A stretch of DNA of 64,000 nucleotides from the NCBI RefSeq assembly GCF_024749045.1, contig NZ_CP087184.1, positions 2,790,001 through 2,854,000 of the forward strand, given 5' to 3'. This DNA comes from Pseudomonas sp. B21-028 (GTDB lineage Bacteria; Pseudomonadota; Gammaproteobacteria; Pseudomonadales; Pseudomonadaceae). Position numbers and translations under genes: made by a program. Below the pieces are notes generated by a model. The model made no database searches and had not been told where the DNA came from. It saw only the letters and a list, made by a program, of their open reading frames with translations. Shown one piece after another: positions 27,611-35,700 of the stretch. Position 1 is the stretch's first letter. The number at the start of each line of letters is the position of its first letter.

Positions 27611-30600
27611 TTCCGTGCCGCCACCGACGGCAGCGGCCAGGGCCGCGAGGGTTGGCTGGCTGAACAGTACGCGTACGTCGGCACTCAGGCCGATCTGGCG
27701 CATATGCTCGATCAGCTTCACGGCCAGCAGAGAGTGCCCGCCCAATTCGAAGAAATGGTCATGGCGGCCAACCTGTTGCAGGCCCAGCAGGTCTTGCCAG
27801 ATCTCGGCGATGGCCCGTTCGGTGCTACCTCGGGGCGCTTGGTATTCGCGGCTGATCAGGGCCAACTGGTCGGGAGCCGGCAAGGCCTTGCGGTCCAGCT
27901 TGCCGTTGGAGGTTAGCGGCAGGGCGTCGAGCTGTACGTAGGCGGCCGGGACCATGTACTCCGGCAATCGCGCTAGCAGATGATTGCGCAGGGTTTCGAT
28001 GTCGACTGCTGCGTTCGGCGAATGTTGGGTGAAATACGCCACCAGGCGCTTGTCGCCCGGTACGTCTTCCCGGGCCAGGACCACGGTTTCCTTGATGCCT
28101 GGAGCCTGAGCGAGCTTGGCTTCGATTTCACCCAGTTCAATGCGGAAGCCACGGATCTTGACCTGATCGTCATTACGTCCCCGGTATTCGAGGCTGCCAT
28201 CGGCAGACCAGCGCACCAGGTCGCCGGTACGGTACAGGCGGGCACCCTGATTTGGGCTGAACGGGTCGGCAATGAAGCGTTCTTCATTCAGCTCTGGGCG
28301 ATTCAAGTAGCCCCGCGCTACGCCTGCACCCCCGACATACAACTCACCGACCACGTCCATGGGCACGGGCTGGCGCTGGGCGTCCAGCACATAGGTCTGC
28401 AGATCCGGAATACGCACACCAATCGAACTGATACCCGTCTGCTGCGCATCCTCGGCCTGCAAGGGGTAATAGGTCACGTGCACGGTGGTTTCGGTAATGC
28501 CATACATGTTGACCAGTTGCGTGCTGGCATTGGCTTCGCGGGCATACCACGGCTTGAGCATCCCGGGATCCAGGGCTTCGCCGCCGAAAATCACCTGGCG
28601 CAGGGAGTGCGTCTGCTGGCTTTCGTCTTGCGCGGCGATCAGTTGGCGGAAGGCGCTAGGGGTCTGGTTGAGCACCGTAACACCGGCATCGCAGATCAGG
28701 GCATAGCAGGCCTGTGGCGAACGGGTGACTGGCTGCGGCACGATCAACAACTGTCCGCCGTGGACCAGAGCGCCCCAGATTTCCCAGACCGAGAAGTCGA
28801 AGGCGAAGGAATGGAACAATGCCCAGACATCGGTCGGGTTGAAATCGAACCACGCCTGGGTGGCTGAAAACAGGCGTGCCACGTTGCGGTGTTCGACTTG
28901 CACGCCCTTGGGCAGGCCGGTGGAACCGGAGGTGTAGATCACGTAGGCCAGATGCGCCGGGGTCAGTTCTGGAACCAGCGGATTTTCGACGGATTGCTCC
29001 TGCAACGACTGACTGCCCAGATCAATCAACGGTACCGAAACGCCTGCCATCAAGGCCAATGCCGCGCCTTGGGCCAGGACCGCAGCCGGCGCACTGTCCT
29101 GCAGCATGTAGGCAATTCGTTCCGCAGGGTAAGCCGGATCCAGCGGCACATAACCGGCCCCCGCCTTCAGAATGGCGAGCAAGCCGACAATCATCTCCGG
29201 TCCGCGCTCGACGCAGATCGCCACCCGATCATCCGGGCCGATGCCCTGTTCGATCAACTGGTGTGCCAACTGGTTGGCTTTATGGTTCAGTTCGGCGTAA
29301 GTGAGGACCTTGCCGTTATGATCGCTGACAGCGCAGGCGTCAGGTTGGCGTTCTGCCTGTTGCTCGAAGAGTGTGTGGATGAGTACGTCTTGAGGGTACA
29401 AATGTTCAGTGGCGTTGAAGCCGACAATGAGCTGATGACGCTCCTGTTCCGGCAGGATCGACAGGCTGTGCAAGGGCGCCAGGGGTGAGTGCTCAAGTGC
29501 TTCCACCAGGCTTTCCAGTGCCGTCAGCATGTAATTGCAGACACGCTGCGCGCCGATGTCGACCACGACCTGAGCGTTGAGCATGAAGTCCTCGCCCAGG
29601 TCGTCCACGTTCAACGTCAACGGGTAGTTGCTGCGTTCCTCGACGTTCAATACTTGAATGCCAGCCCATAGGGCATCGGCTTCCGGATTCAAGGCTTCGC
29701 GGTCACTGTGTCGGTAGTTGAGCAAGCTGCTGAACAGCGGCAGCTCGCCAGATACACCGCTGCAACGTTGAGCCAGGGATAGTGAGGCATGCTCATGCTT
29801 GAGCAATGTCGATAACCGGGCATGAATGGCTTGAACGCTGGCCTGAGTCCCTTGATTGCCTACGTCGATGCGCATCGGCAAAGTGCTGATGAACATGCCC
29901 AGCGCCCGGTCTGTACCAACGGAGCCGCTCATGCGCCCCATGAGGACTGTGCCAAAGACAACAGCCTGCTGGCCGGTGACCTTGCCCAGCACCTGGGCCC
30001 AGGCCAGGTGGCAGAGGCTGGCTGCACTGACCCCCAGGCTGCGGGCCTGATGGCGCAGACGTCGGGCCAGTTCGGTATCGACGTACTGGTGCACCTCTTC
30101 GATCTCACCGCCGTCGCCCTGTACATCGTGCAGGTCGAAGGGCAGGGTGGGTTCGTCGATGTCGCCGAACATGTCGCGGAAGAAGGCTTCATGGTCTTCG
30201 CGGCTGACGCCCAGGCGGGCCTGGGCCACGTAGTTGCGGTACGGCACCGAGGCTGGCAGTTCCTTGCCTTTGCCCGACATAAGGGCCTGCATTTCGTCAC
30301 GCATCACTTGCAGGGCCGTGTGGTCGAGCACCAGGTGATGACACAGCAGCAGCGAGACGATGCGCTGGTGGGCGGCATCATAGGCGCTGACCAGCCGCAT
30401 CAACGGTGCTTGGGTCAGGTCCAGGCGGGAGTGCCGAGGGTCATGGCGCTGTTGCAGTTGCAGGGAAATATCGCCCTGCGCCGGGTCAAGGTCGAGGGTT
30501 TCCATGCTCAGGGCCGCTTGGCGCCAAACCACCTGAACAGGTTCCTCCAGGCCCTCCCATAACAGGGCGGTACGAAGAATGTCATGGCGCTGGATCAACT

Positions 30601-32791
30601 GTTGCAGCGCCTGGCTGAAAGCCTCCAGATACGCTTGATCTTGCAAGGCAAACACCGATTTCAGGACATAGGGATCGCCCCGCTCAGCGGCAAGGTGGTG
30701 ATAAAGAATGCCTTCCTGCAACGGTGCCAGGGCGTAGATATCCTGCACGTTGGCCACGCCGCCCGGCACGCTGGAGACGATACGGTCGATGGAGTCCTGC
30801 TCCAGGTTCACCAGCGGCAGCATGTCCGGGGTGATGCGTTCGCAGTGCTCGGGAATCAGGTTGGCCGGCACCATGACTTCCGTGCCGCCGCCCACGGCAG
30901 CGGCCAGGGCCGCGAGAGTTGGTTGGCTGAATAGCACGCGCACGTCGGCACTCATGTTCTGTTGGCGCATACGCTCGATCAGCTTCACGGCCAGCAGCGA
31001 GTGACCGCCTAATTCAAAGAAATGGTCATGGCGGCCCACCTGATCGATGCCCAGCAGTTCCTGCCAGATCCGGGCAATGGCGATCTCGACCTCACCTTGA
31101 GGTGCCTCGTATTCGCGACTGATCACTGACGACAGGGCCGGTGCCGGCAGGGCCTTGCGGTCCAGCTTGCCGTTAGGCGTCAGTGGCAGGGCGTCGAGTT
31201 GTACGTAAGCGGCGGGCACCATGTAACTGGGCATTCGGGCCAGCAAATGTTCGCGCAGTTCGTCGAGGCTGACTTCTTTGGCATCAGCGGTGAAGTACGC
31301 CACCAGACGCTTGTCACCGGGTACGTCTTCACGGACTATCACTACCGCGTCGTTTACTGCCTCGTGTCGGGCGAGCTCCGCTTCGATCTCGCCCAGTTCG
31401 ATGCGGAAGCCCCGGATCTTCACCTGATCGTCATTACGCCCCCGATATTCGAGGCTGCCATCGGCAGACCAACGCGCCAGGTCGCCGGTTCGGTACAGCC
31501 GTGCACTCTTGTTGTCGCTGAACGGGTCGGCAATGAAGCGTTCTTCATTCAGCTCTGGGCGATTCAAGTAGCCCCGCGCTACGCCTGCACCCCCGACATA
31601 CAACTCACCGACCACGTCCATGGGCACGGGCTGGCGCTGGGCGTCCAGCACATAGGTCTGCAGATCCGGAATACGCACACCAATCGAACTGATACCCGTC
31701 TGCTGCGCATCCTCGGCCTGCAAGGGGTAATAGGTCACGTGCACGGTGGTTTCGGTAATGCCATACATGTTGACCAGTTGCGTGCTGGCATTGGCTTCGC
31801 GGGCATACCACGGCTTGAGCATCCCGGGATCCAGGGCTTCGCCGCCGAAAATCACCTGGCGCAGGGAGTGCGTCTGCTGGCTTTCGTCTTGCGCGGCGAT
31901 CAGTTGGCGGAAGGCGCTAGGGGTCTGGTTGAGCACCGTAACACCGGCATCGCAGATCAGGGCATAGCAGGCCTGTGGCGAACGGGTGACTGGCTGCGGC
32001 ACGATCAACAACTGTCCGCCGTGGACCAGAGCGCCCCAGATTTCCCAGACCGAGAAGTCGAAGGCGAAGGAATGGAACAATGCCCAGACATCGGTCGGGT
32101 TGAAATCGAACCACGCCTGGGTGGCTGAAAACAGGCGTGCCACGTTGCGGTGTTCGACTTGCACGCCCTTGGGCAGGCCGGTGGAACCGGAGGTGTAGAT
32201 CACGTAGGCCAGATGCGCCGGGGTCAGTTCTGGAACCAGCGGATTTTCGACGGATTGCTCCTGCAACGACTGACTGCCCAGATCAATCAACGGTACCGAA
32301 ACGCCTGCCATCAAGGCCAATGCCGCGCCTTGGGCCAGGACCGCAGCCGGCGCACTGTCCTGCAGCATGTAGGCAATTCGTTCCGCAGGGTAAGCCGGAT
32401 CCAGCGGCACATAACCGGCCCCCGCCTTCAGAATGGCCAGCAAGCCGACAATCATCTCCGGTCCGCGCTCGACACAGATCGCCACCCGATCATCCGGGCC
32501 AATGCCCTGTTCGATCAACTGGTGTGCCAACTGGTTGGCTTTATGGTTCAGTTCGGCGTAAGTGAGGACCTTGCCGTTATGATCGCTGACAGCGCAGGCG
32601 TCAGGTTGGCGTTCTGCCTGTTGCTCGAAGAGTGTGTGGATGAGTACGTCTTGAGGGTACAAGTGTTCGGTGGCGTTGAATTCCACCAGCAGTTTGTGCA
32701 TTCCTGCTGCCGGCAGGATCGGCAAGGCGTTGAGCGCGGATGACGGTGCGTCTTCCAGGGCCGTGACCAGGCTTTCCAGCGCGGTCTGCAC
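24665..32791 (-). CDS. NRPS, second segment: end of C3, A3-T3, module 4, C5-A5
   Basis: This 2708-codon frame has domain order (C3 end)-A-T-C-A-T-C-A. Predicted residues are Thr, Thr and Ala. The apparent start at 32791 is a GTG within a condensation domain (VQTALESL). True coding continues upstream to the lesion near 32847, so no initiation signal is expected here. At its 3' end, the A10 motif that should read NGKLDRKAL is destroyed after LPLTP by loss of one G in a G-run at 24717-24720, and the frame stops at 24665. A3 and A4 share a near-identical block of about 1.1 kb, both giving the Thr signature. Both ends fall inside catalytic domains, which rules out natural subunit boundaries. Confidence 0.92.
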   Translation of the reverse strand: MQTALESLVTALEDAPSSALNALPILPAAGMHKLLVEFNATEHLYPQDVLIHTLFEQQAERQPDACAVSDHNGKVLTYAELNHKANQLAHQLIEQGIGPDDRVAICVERGPEMIVGLLAILKAGAGYVPLDPAYPAERIAYMLQDSAPAAVLAQGAALALMAGVSVPLIDLGSQSLQEQSVENPLVPELTPAHLAYVIYTSGSTGLPKGVQVEHRNVARLFSATQAWFDFNPTDVWALFHSFAFDFSVWEIWGALVHGGQLLIVPQPVTRSPQACYALICDAGVTVLNQTPSAFRQLIAAQDESQQTHSLRQVIFGGEALDPGMLKPWYAREANASTQLVNMYGITETTVHVTYYPLQAEDAQQTGISSIGVRIPDLQTYVLDAQRQPVPMDVVGELYVGGAGVARGYLNRPELNEERFIADPFSDNKSARLYRTGDLARWSADGSLEYRGRNDDQVKIRGFRIELGEIEAELARHEAVNDAVVIVREDVPGDKRLVAYFTADAKEVSLDELREHLLARMPSYMVPAAYVQLDALPLTPNGKLDRKALPAPALSSVISREYEAPQGEVEIAIARIWQELLGIDQVGRHDHFFELGGHSLLAVKLIERMRQQNMSADVRVLFSQPTLAALAAAVGGGTEVMVPANLIPEHCERITPDMLPLVNLEQDSIDRIVSSVPGGVANVQDIYALAPLQEGILYHHLAAERGDPYVLKSVFALQDQAYLEAFSQALQQLIQRHDILRTALLWEGLEEPVQVVWRQAALSMETLDLDPAQGDISLQLQQRHDPRHSRLDLTQAPLMRLVSAYDAAHQRIVSLLLCHHLVLDHTALQVMRDEMQALMSGKGKELPASVPYRNYVAQARLGVSREDHEAFFRDMFGDIDEPTLPFDLHDVQGDGGEIEEVHQYVDTELARRLRHQARSLGVSAASLCHLAWAQVLGKVTGQQAVVFGTVLMGRMSGSVGTDRALGMFISTLPMRIDVGNQGTQASVQAIHARLSTLLKHEHASLSLAQRCSGVSGELPLFSSLLNYRHSDREALNPEADALWAGIQVLNVEERSNYPLTLNVDDLGEDFMLNAQVVVDIGAQRVCNYMLTALESLVEALEHSPLAPLHSLSILPEQERHQLIVGFNATEHLYPQDVLIHTLFEQQAERQPDACAVSDHNGKVLTYAELNHKANQLAHQLIEQGIGPDDRVAICVERGPEMIVGLLAILKAGAGYVPLDPAYPAERIAYMLQDSAPAAVLAQGAALALMAGVSVPLIDLGSQSLQEQSVENPLVPELTPAHLAYVIYTSGSTGLPKGVQVEHRNVARLFSATQAWFDFNPTDVWALFHSFAFDFSVWEIWGALVHGGQLLIVPQPVTRSPQACYALICDAGVTVLNQTPSAFRQLIAAQDESQQTHSLRQVIFGGEALDPGMLKPWYAREANASTQLVNMYGITETTVHVTYYPLQAEDAQQTGISSIGVRIPDLQTYVLDAQRQPVPMDVVGELYVGGAGVARGYLNRPELNEERFIADPFSPNQGARLYRTGDLVRWSADGSLEYRGRNDDQVKIRGFRIELGEIEAKLAQAPGIKETVVLAREDVPGDKRLVAYFTQHSPNAAVDIETLRNHLLARLPEYMVPAAYVQLDALPLTSNGKLDRKALPAPDQLALISREYQAPRGSTERAIAEIWQDLLGLQQVGRHDHFFELGGHSLLAVKLIEHMRQIGLSADVRVLFSQPTLAALAAAVGGGTEVLVPANLIPEHCARITPDMLPLADLDQNAIDRIVSSVPGGISNVQDIYALAPLQEGILYHHLMAPEDDPYRRNVLFNFDSRERVQHFAEALQAVIARHDILRTSLFWESLDQPVQVVWRQAGLIVEEFRLDPATPDIISQLHSHDRVDIRQAPMLRIAYAHDPLADRWVALLVFHHLIHDATSLPVLAHEIDACMLGQEQRLPAPVPYRNYVAQARLGVSREDHEAFFRDMLGDIDEPTLPFDLHDVQGDGGEIEEVHQRVDTELARRLRHQARSLGVSAASLCHLAWAQVLGKVTGQDTVVFGTVLMGRMQGGDGADRALGMFINTLPIRIDAGNQEVQASAQATHAQLATLLKHEHAPLSLAQRCSGVSSERPLFSALLNYRHTDASGTAEGLGAWIDIERFKATERTNYPLALNVDDEGQGFTFTLTCPANTGAKRIAGYVQTALESLVTALEDAPSSALNALPILPQQEMHKLLVEFNATALDYPQEQTLHGLFEAQVERTPEAVAVVHGDVCLSYRELNERANRLAHYLRGQGVRSDSRVAICVERGIDMVVGLLAILKAGGGYVPLDPAYPADRIAYMLEDSAPAVVLAQKATLGLLAEASMPVIDLGSGLWQDESVLNPLVPELTSSHLAYLIYTSGSTGLPKGVMIEHRNTVNFLTWAHRSFDAQTLSKTLFSTSLNFDLAVYECFAPLTSGGSIEVVTNVLELQHGEHDITLINTVPSALKALLESGGLGDGVDTVNVAGEALKRSLVEALFEQTSVKRLCNLYGPSETTTYSSWVSMAREDGFVAHIGKPVANTQFYLLDEHKQPVPLGVPGEIYIGGAGVARGYLNRDDLTVERFLKDPFSAVANARMYKTGDLGRWLADGNIEFLGRNDDQVKIRGFRIELGEIEAKLAQHEAVKEAVVQAREDVPGDKRLVAYFTQSQAVDIEALRSHLQAQLPAYMVPVAYVHLDTLPLTPTASSTVRPWQRRNTMH
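24717..24720 (-). other. Frameshift site 2 (five G reduced to four) in A5
   Basis: CCGTTGGGGTCAGC here against ACCGTTGGGGGTCAGC in module 2 (near 34420). The loss disrupts NGKLDRKAL and moves the frame between the second and third segments. Confidence 0.9.
27611..30880 (-). other. NRPS module 4: dual C/E - A(Thr) - T
   Basis: C4 shows HHLAAERGD, an exact match to the HH(I/L)xxxxGD signature of dual C/E domains, plus HHLVLDH as the central motif. A4 again gives D-F-W-N-I-G-M-V-H-K for Thr and is nearly identical to A3 over about 1.1 kb. The carrier motif is near 27740; one residue before the pocket differs (LIEHMRQ). Confidence 0.85.
28257..29400 (-). repeat. Near-identical A-domain block, copy in A4
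   Basis: Matches 31518-32661 at offset 3261. It looks identical up to about 29174 and then carries a few single-base differences. It contains the complete Thr pocket. Confidence 0.85.
31518..32661 (-). repeat. Near-identical A-domain block, copy in A3
   Basis: Partner of 28257-29400. Adjacent Thr modules share it. Confidence 0.85.
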
Positions 32792-35700
32792 GTAGCCGGC
32801 GATCCGTTTGCGCCCGGTATTGGCCGGGCAGGTGAGGGTGAAGGTGAACCCTCGCCCTCATCGTCCACGTTCAACGCCAGCGGATAATTGGTCCGTTCCG
32901 TGGCTTTGAACCGCTCGATATCGATCCAGGCACCGAGCCCCTCGGCGGTACTCGATGCGTCGGTGTGGCGGTAATTGAGCAAGGCGCTGAACAGAGGCCG
33001 TTCGCTGGATACACCGCTGCAACGTTGAGCCAGGGATAGCGGTGCATGCTCATGCTTAAGCAATGTCGCCAGTTGTGCATGAGTGGCTTGAGCGCTGGCT
33101 TGAACTTCCTGATTGCCTACGTCGATGCGTATCGGCAGGGTATTGATGAACATGCCCAACGCACGGTCGGCACCATCACCGCCTTGCAGGCGGCCCATCA
33201 ACACGGTGCCGAAGACAACGGCTTGTTGGCCGGTGACCTTGCCCAGCACCTGGGCCCAGGCCAGGTGGTAGAGGCTGGCCGCACTGACCCCCAGGCTGCG
33301 GGCCTGATGGCGCAGGCGTCGGGCCAGTTCGGTATCGACGTGCTGGCGGGTCTCTTCGATCTCACCGCCATCGCCCTGCACATCGTGCAGGTCGAAGGGC
33401 AGGGTGGGCTCGTCGATGTCGCCGAGCATATCGCGGAAGAAGGCTTCATGGTCTTCGCGGCTGACGCCCAGGCGGGCCTGGGCCACGTAGTTGCGGTACG
33501 GCACCGGGGCCGGCAGGCAGTGTTCCTGGCCGAGCATGCAGGCGTCGATCTCGTGGGCGAGCACGGGCAACGAAGTGGCATCGTGGATCAGGTGATGGAA
33601 CGCCAGCAGCGCTACCCAGCGGTCAGCGAGTGGATCATGGGCATAGGTGATGCGCAGCATTGGCGCCTGGCGAATGTCCACCCGGTCATGATTATGCAAT
33701 TGCGCGGTGATATCGGGAGCGGTGGGGTCGAGACAGAGTTCCTCCACAATCAGCCCGGCCTGGCGCCAGACCACCTGGACAGGTTGGTCCAGGCCTTCCC
33801 AGAGGAGGCTGGTGCGCAAGATGTCGTGGCGAGCAATCACCGCCTGCAAGGCCTCGGCAAAATGTTGCACGCGTTCCCGGCTGTCAAAGTTGAACAACAC
33901 AGTTCGCCGATACGGATCATCCTCGGGGGCCATGAGATGGTGGTAGAGGATGCCTTCCTGCAGCGGCGCCAGGGCGTAGATGTCCTGCACGTTGCTGATA
34001 CCGCCCGGCACGCTGGCCACGATACGGTCGATGGCGTTCTGGTCCAGGTCCGCCAGCGGCAGCATGTCCGGGGTGATGTGTTCGCAGTGCTGGAGAATCA
34101 AGTTGGCCGGAACCTTGATCTCACTTCCACTACCCACGGTCGCGGCCAGGGCCGCGAGGGTGGGTTGGCTGAACAGCACGCGCACGTCGGCGCTCAGGCC
34201 GACCTGACGCATCCGTTCGATCAGGCTGACAGCCAGCAGGGAGTGGCCGCCGAGTTCGAAGAAGTGATCGTGACGACCGACGCGCTCGACCTTGAGCAGG
34301 TCTTGCCAGATCTGCGCCAGGGTGGTTTCGACTTCGCCCTGGGGGGCTTCGTAGCCACGGCTGATCAATGCTTCGTGGTCGGGTGCCGGCAGGGCCTTGC
34401 GGTCGAGCTTACCGTTGGGGGTCAGCGGCAGTGTGTCGAGGTGTACGTAGGCCACCGGGACCATGTAGGCCGGCAACTGCGCTTGTAGGTGGCTGCGCAG
34501 GGCTTCGATGCCCACTGCTTGCGATTGGGTGAAATAGGCGACCAGGCGTTTGTCACCCGGCACGTCTTCGCGGGCCTGCACCACCGCTTCTTTCACGGCC
34601 TCATGCTGGGCGAGCTTGGTTTCGATCTCGCCCAGTTCGATACGGAAACCGCGGATCTTCACCTGGTCGTCGTTACGGCCGAGGTATTCGATGTTGCCAT
34701 CGGGCAGATAGCGACCCAAGTCGCCGGTTCTGTACATCCGGGCGTTCGCGGTACTGCTGAACGGATCCTTGAGGAAACGCTCTGCGGTCAGATCATCACG
34801 ATTGAGGTAACCACGGGCGACACCCGCACCACCGATGTAGATTTCCCCCGGTACGCCCAACGGCACGGGTTGTTTATGTTCATCCAGCAAATAGAACTGA
34901 GTGTTCGCCACCGGCTTACCGATGTGCGCGGCAAACCCGTCTTCGCGGGCCATCGACACCCAACTGGAGTAAGTCGTGGTTTCCGAAGGGCCGTAAAGGT
35001 TGCACAGCCGCTTGACCTGGGTCTGCTCGAACAGCGTTTCCGCCAGACTGCGCTTGAGCGCTTCACCGGCCACGTTGACCGTGTCCACACCCTCGCCCAA
35101 CCCACCGGACTCCAGCAATGCCTTGAGCGCCGACGGTACGGTGTTGATCAGGGTGATGTCGTGCTCGCCCTGTTGCAGTTCCAGCACATTAGTGACGACC
35201 TCGATGCTGCCTCCAGAAGTCAGCGGCGCGAAGCATTCATAGACCGCGAGATCGAAGTTCAGCGACGTGGAGAACAAGGTCTTCGACAGGGTTTGAGCCT
35301 CAAAGGAGCGATGCGCCCAGGTCAGGAAGTTCACCGTGTTGCGGTGTTCGATCATCACGCCTTTAGGCAAACCAGTGGAGCCCGAGGTGTAGATCACATA
35401 AGCCAAATGCGCAGAAGTCAGCTCAGGCACCAACGGATTCAGGACGGATTCGTCCTGCCACAGCCCGCTACCGAGGTCGATCACTGGCATCGCTGCATCG
35501 GCCAACAACCCAAGGGTCGCCGTCTGGGCCAAAACGACGGCCGGTGCACTATCCGCAAGCATGTAGGCAATCCGATCCGCCGGATAGGCCGGATCCAGCG
35601 GCACATAACCACCGCCGGCCTTGAGAATCGCCAGCAGGCCCACGACCATGTCGACACCGCGCTCGACACAGATCGCCACTCGCGAATCGGGCCGCACGCC

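Larger units (their letters stand above)
30881..34126 (-). other. NRPS module 3: dual C/E - A(Thr) - T, contains frameshift in C3
   Basis: C3 is the PEDD type and is broken near 32847. A3 gives the Thr code D-F-W-N-I-G-M-V-H-K. The C-A linker carries two mutually compensating one-base changes (about 32701 and 32711) that turn the usual ILPQQEMHKLL into ILPAAGMHKLL without altering the downstream frame. T3 lies near 31010. Confidence 0.83.
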
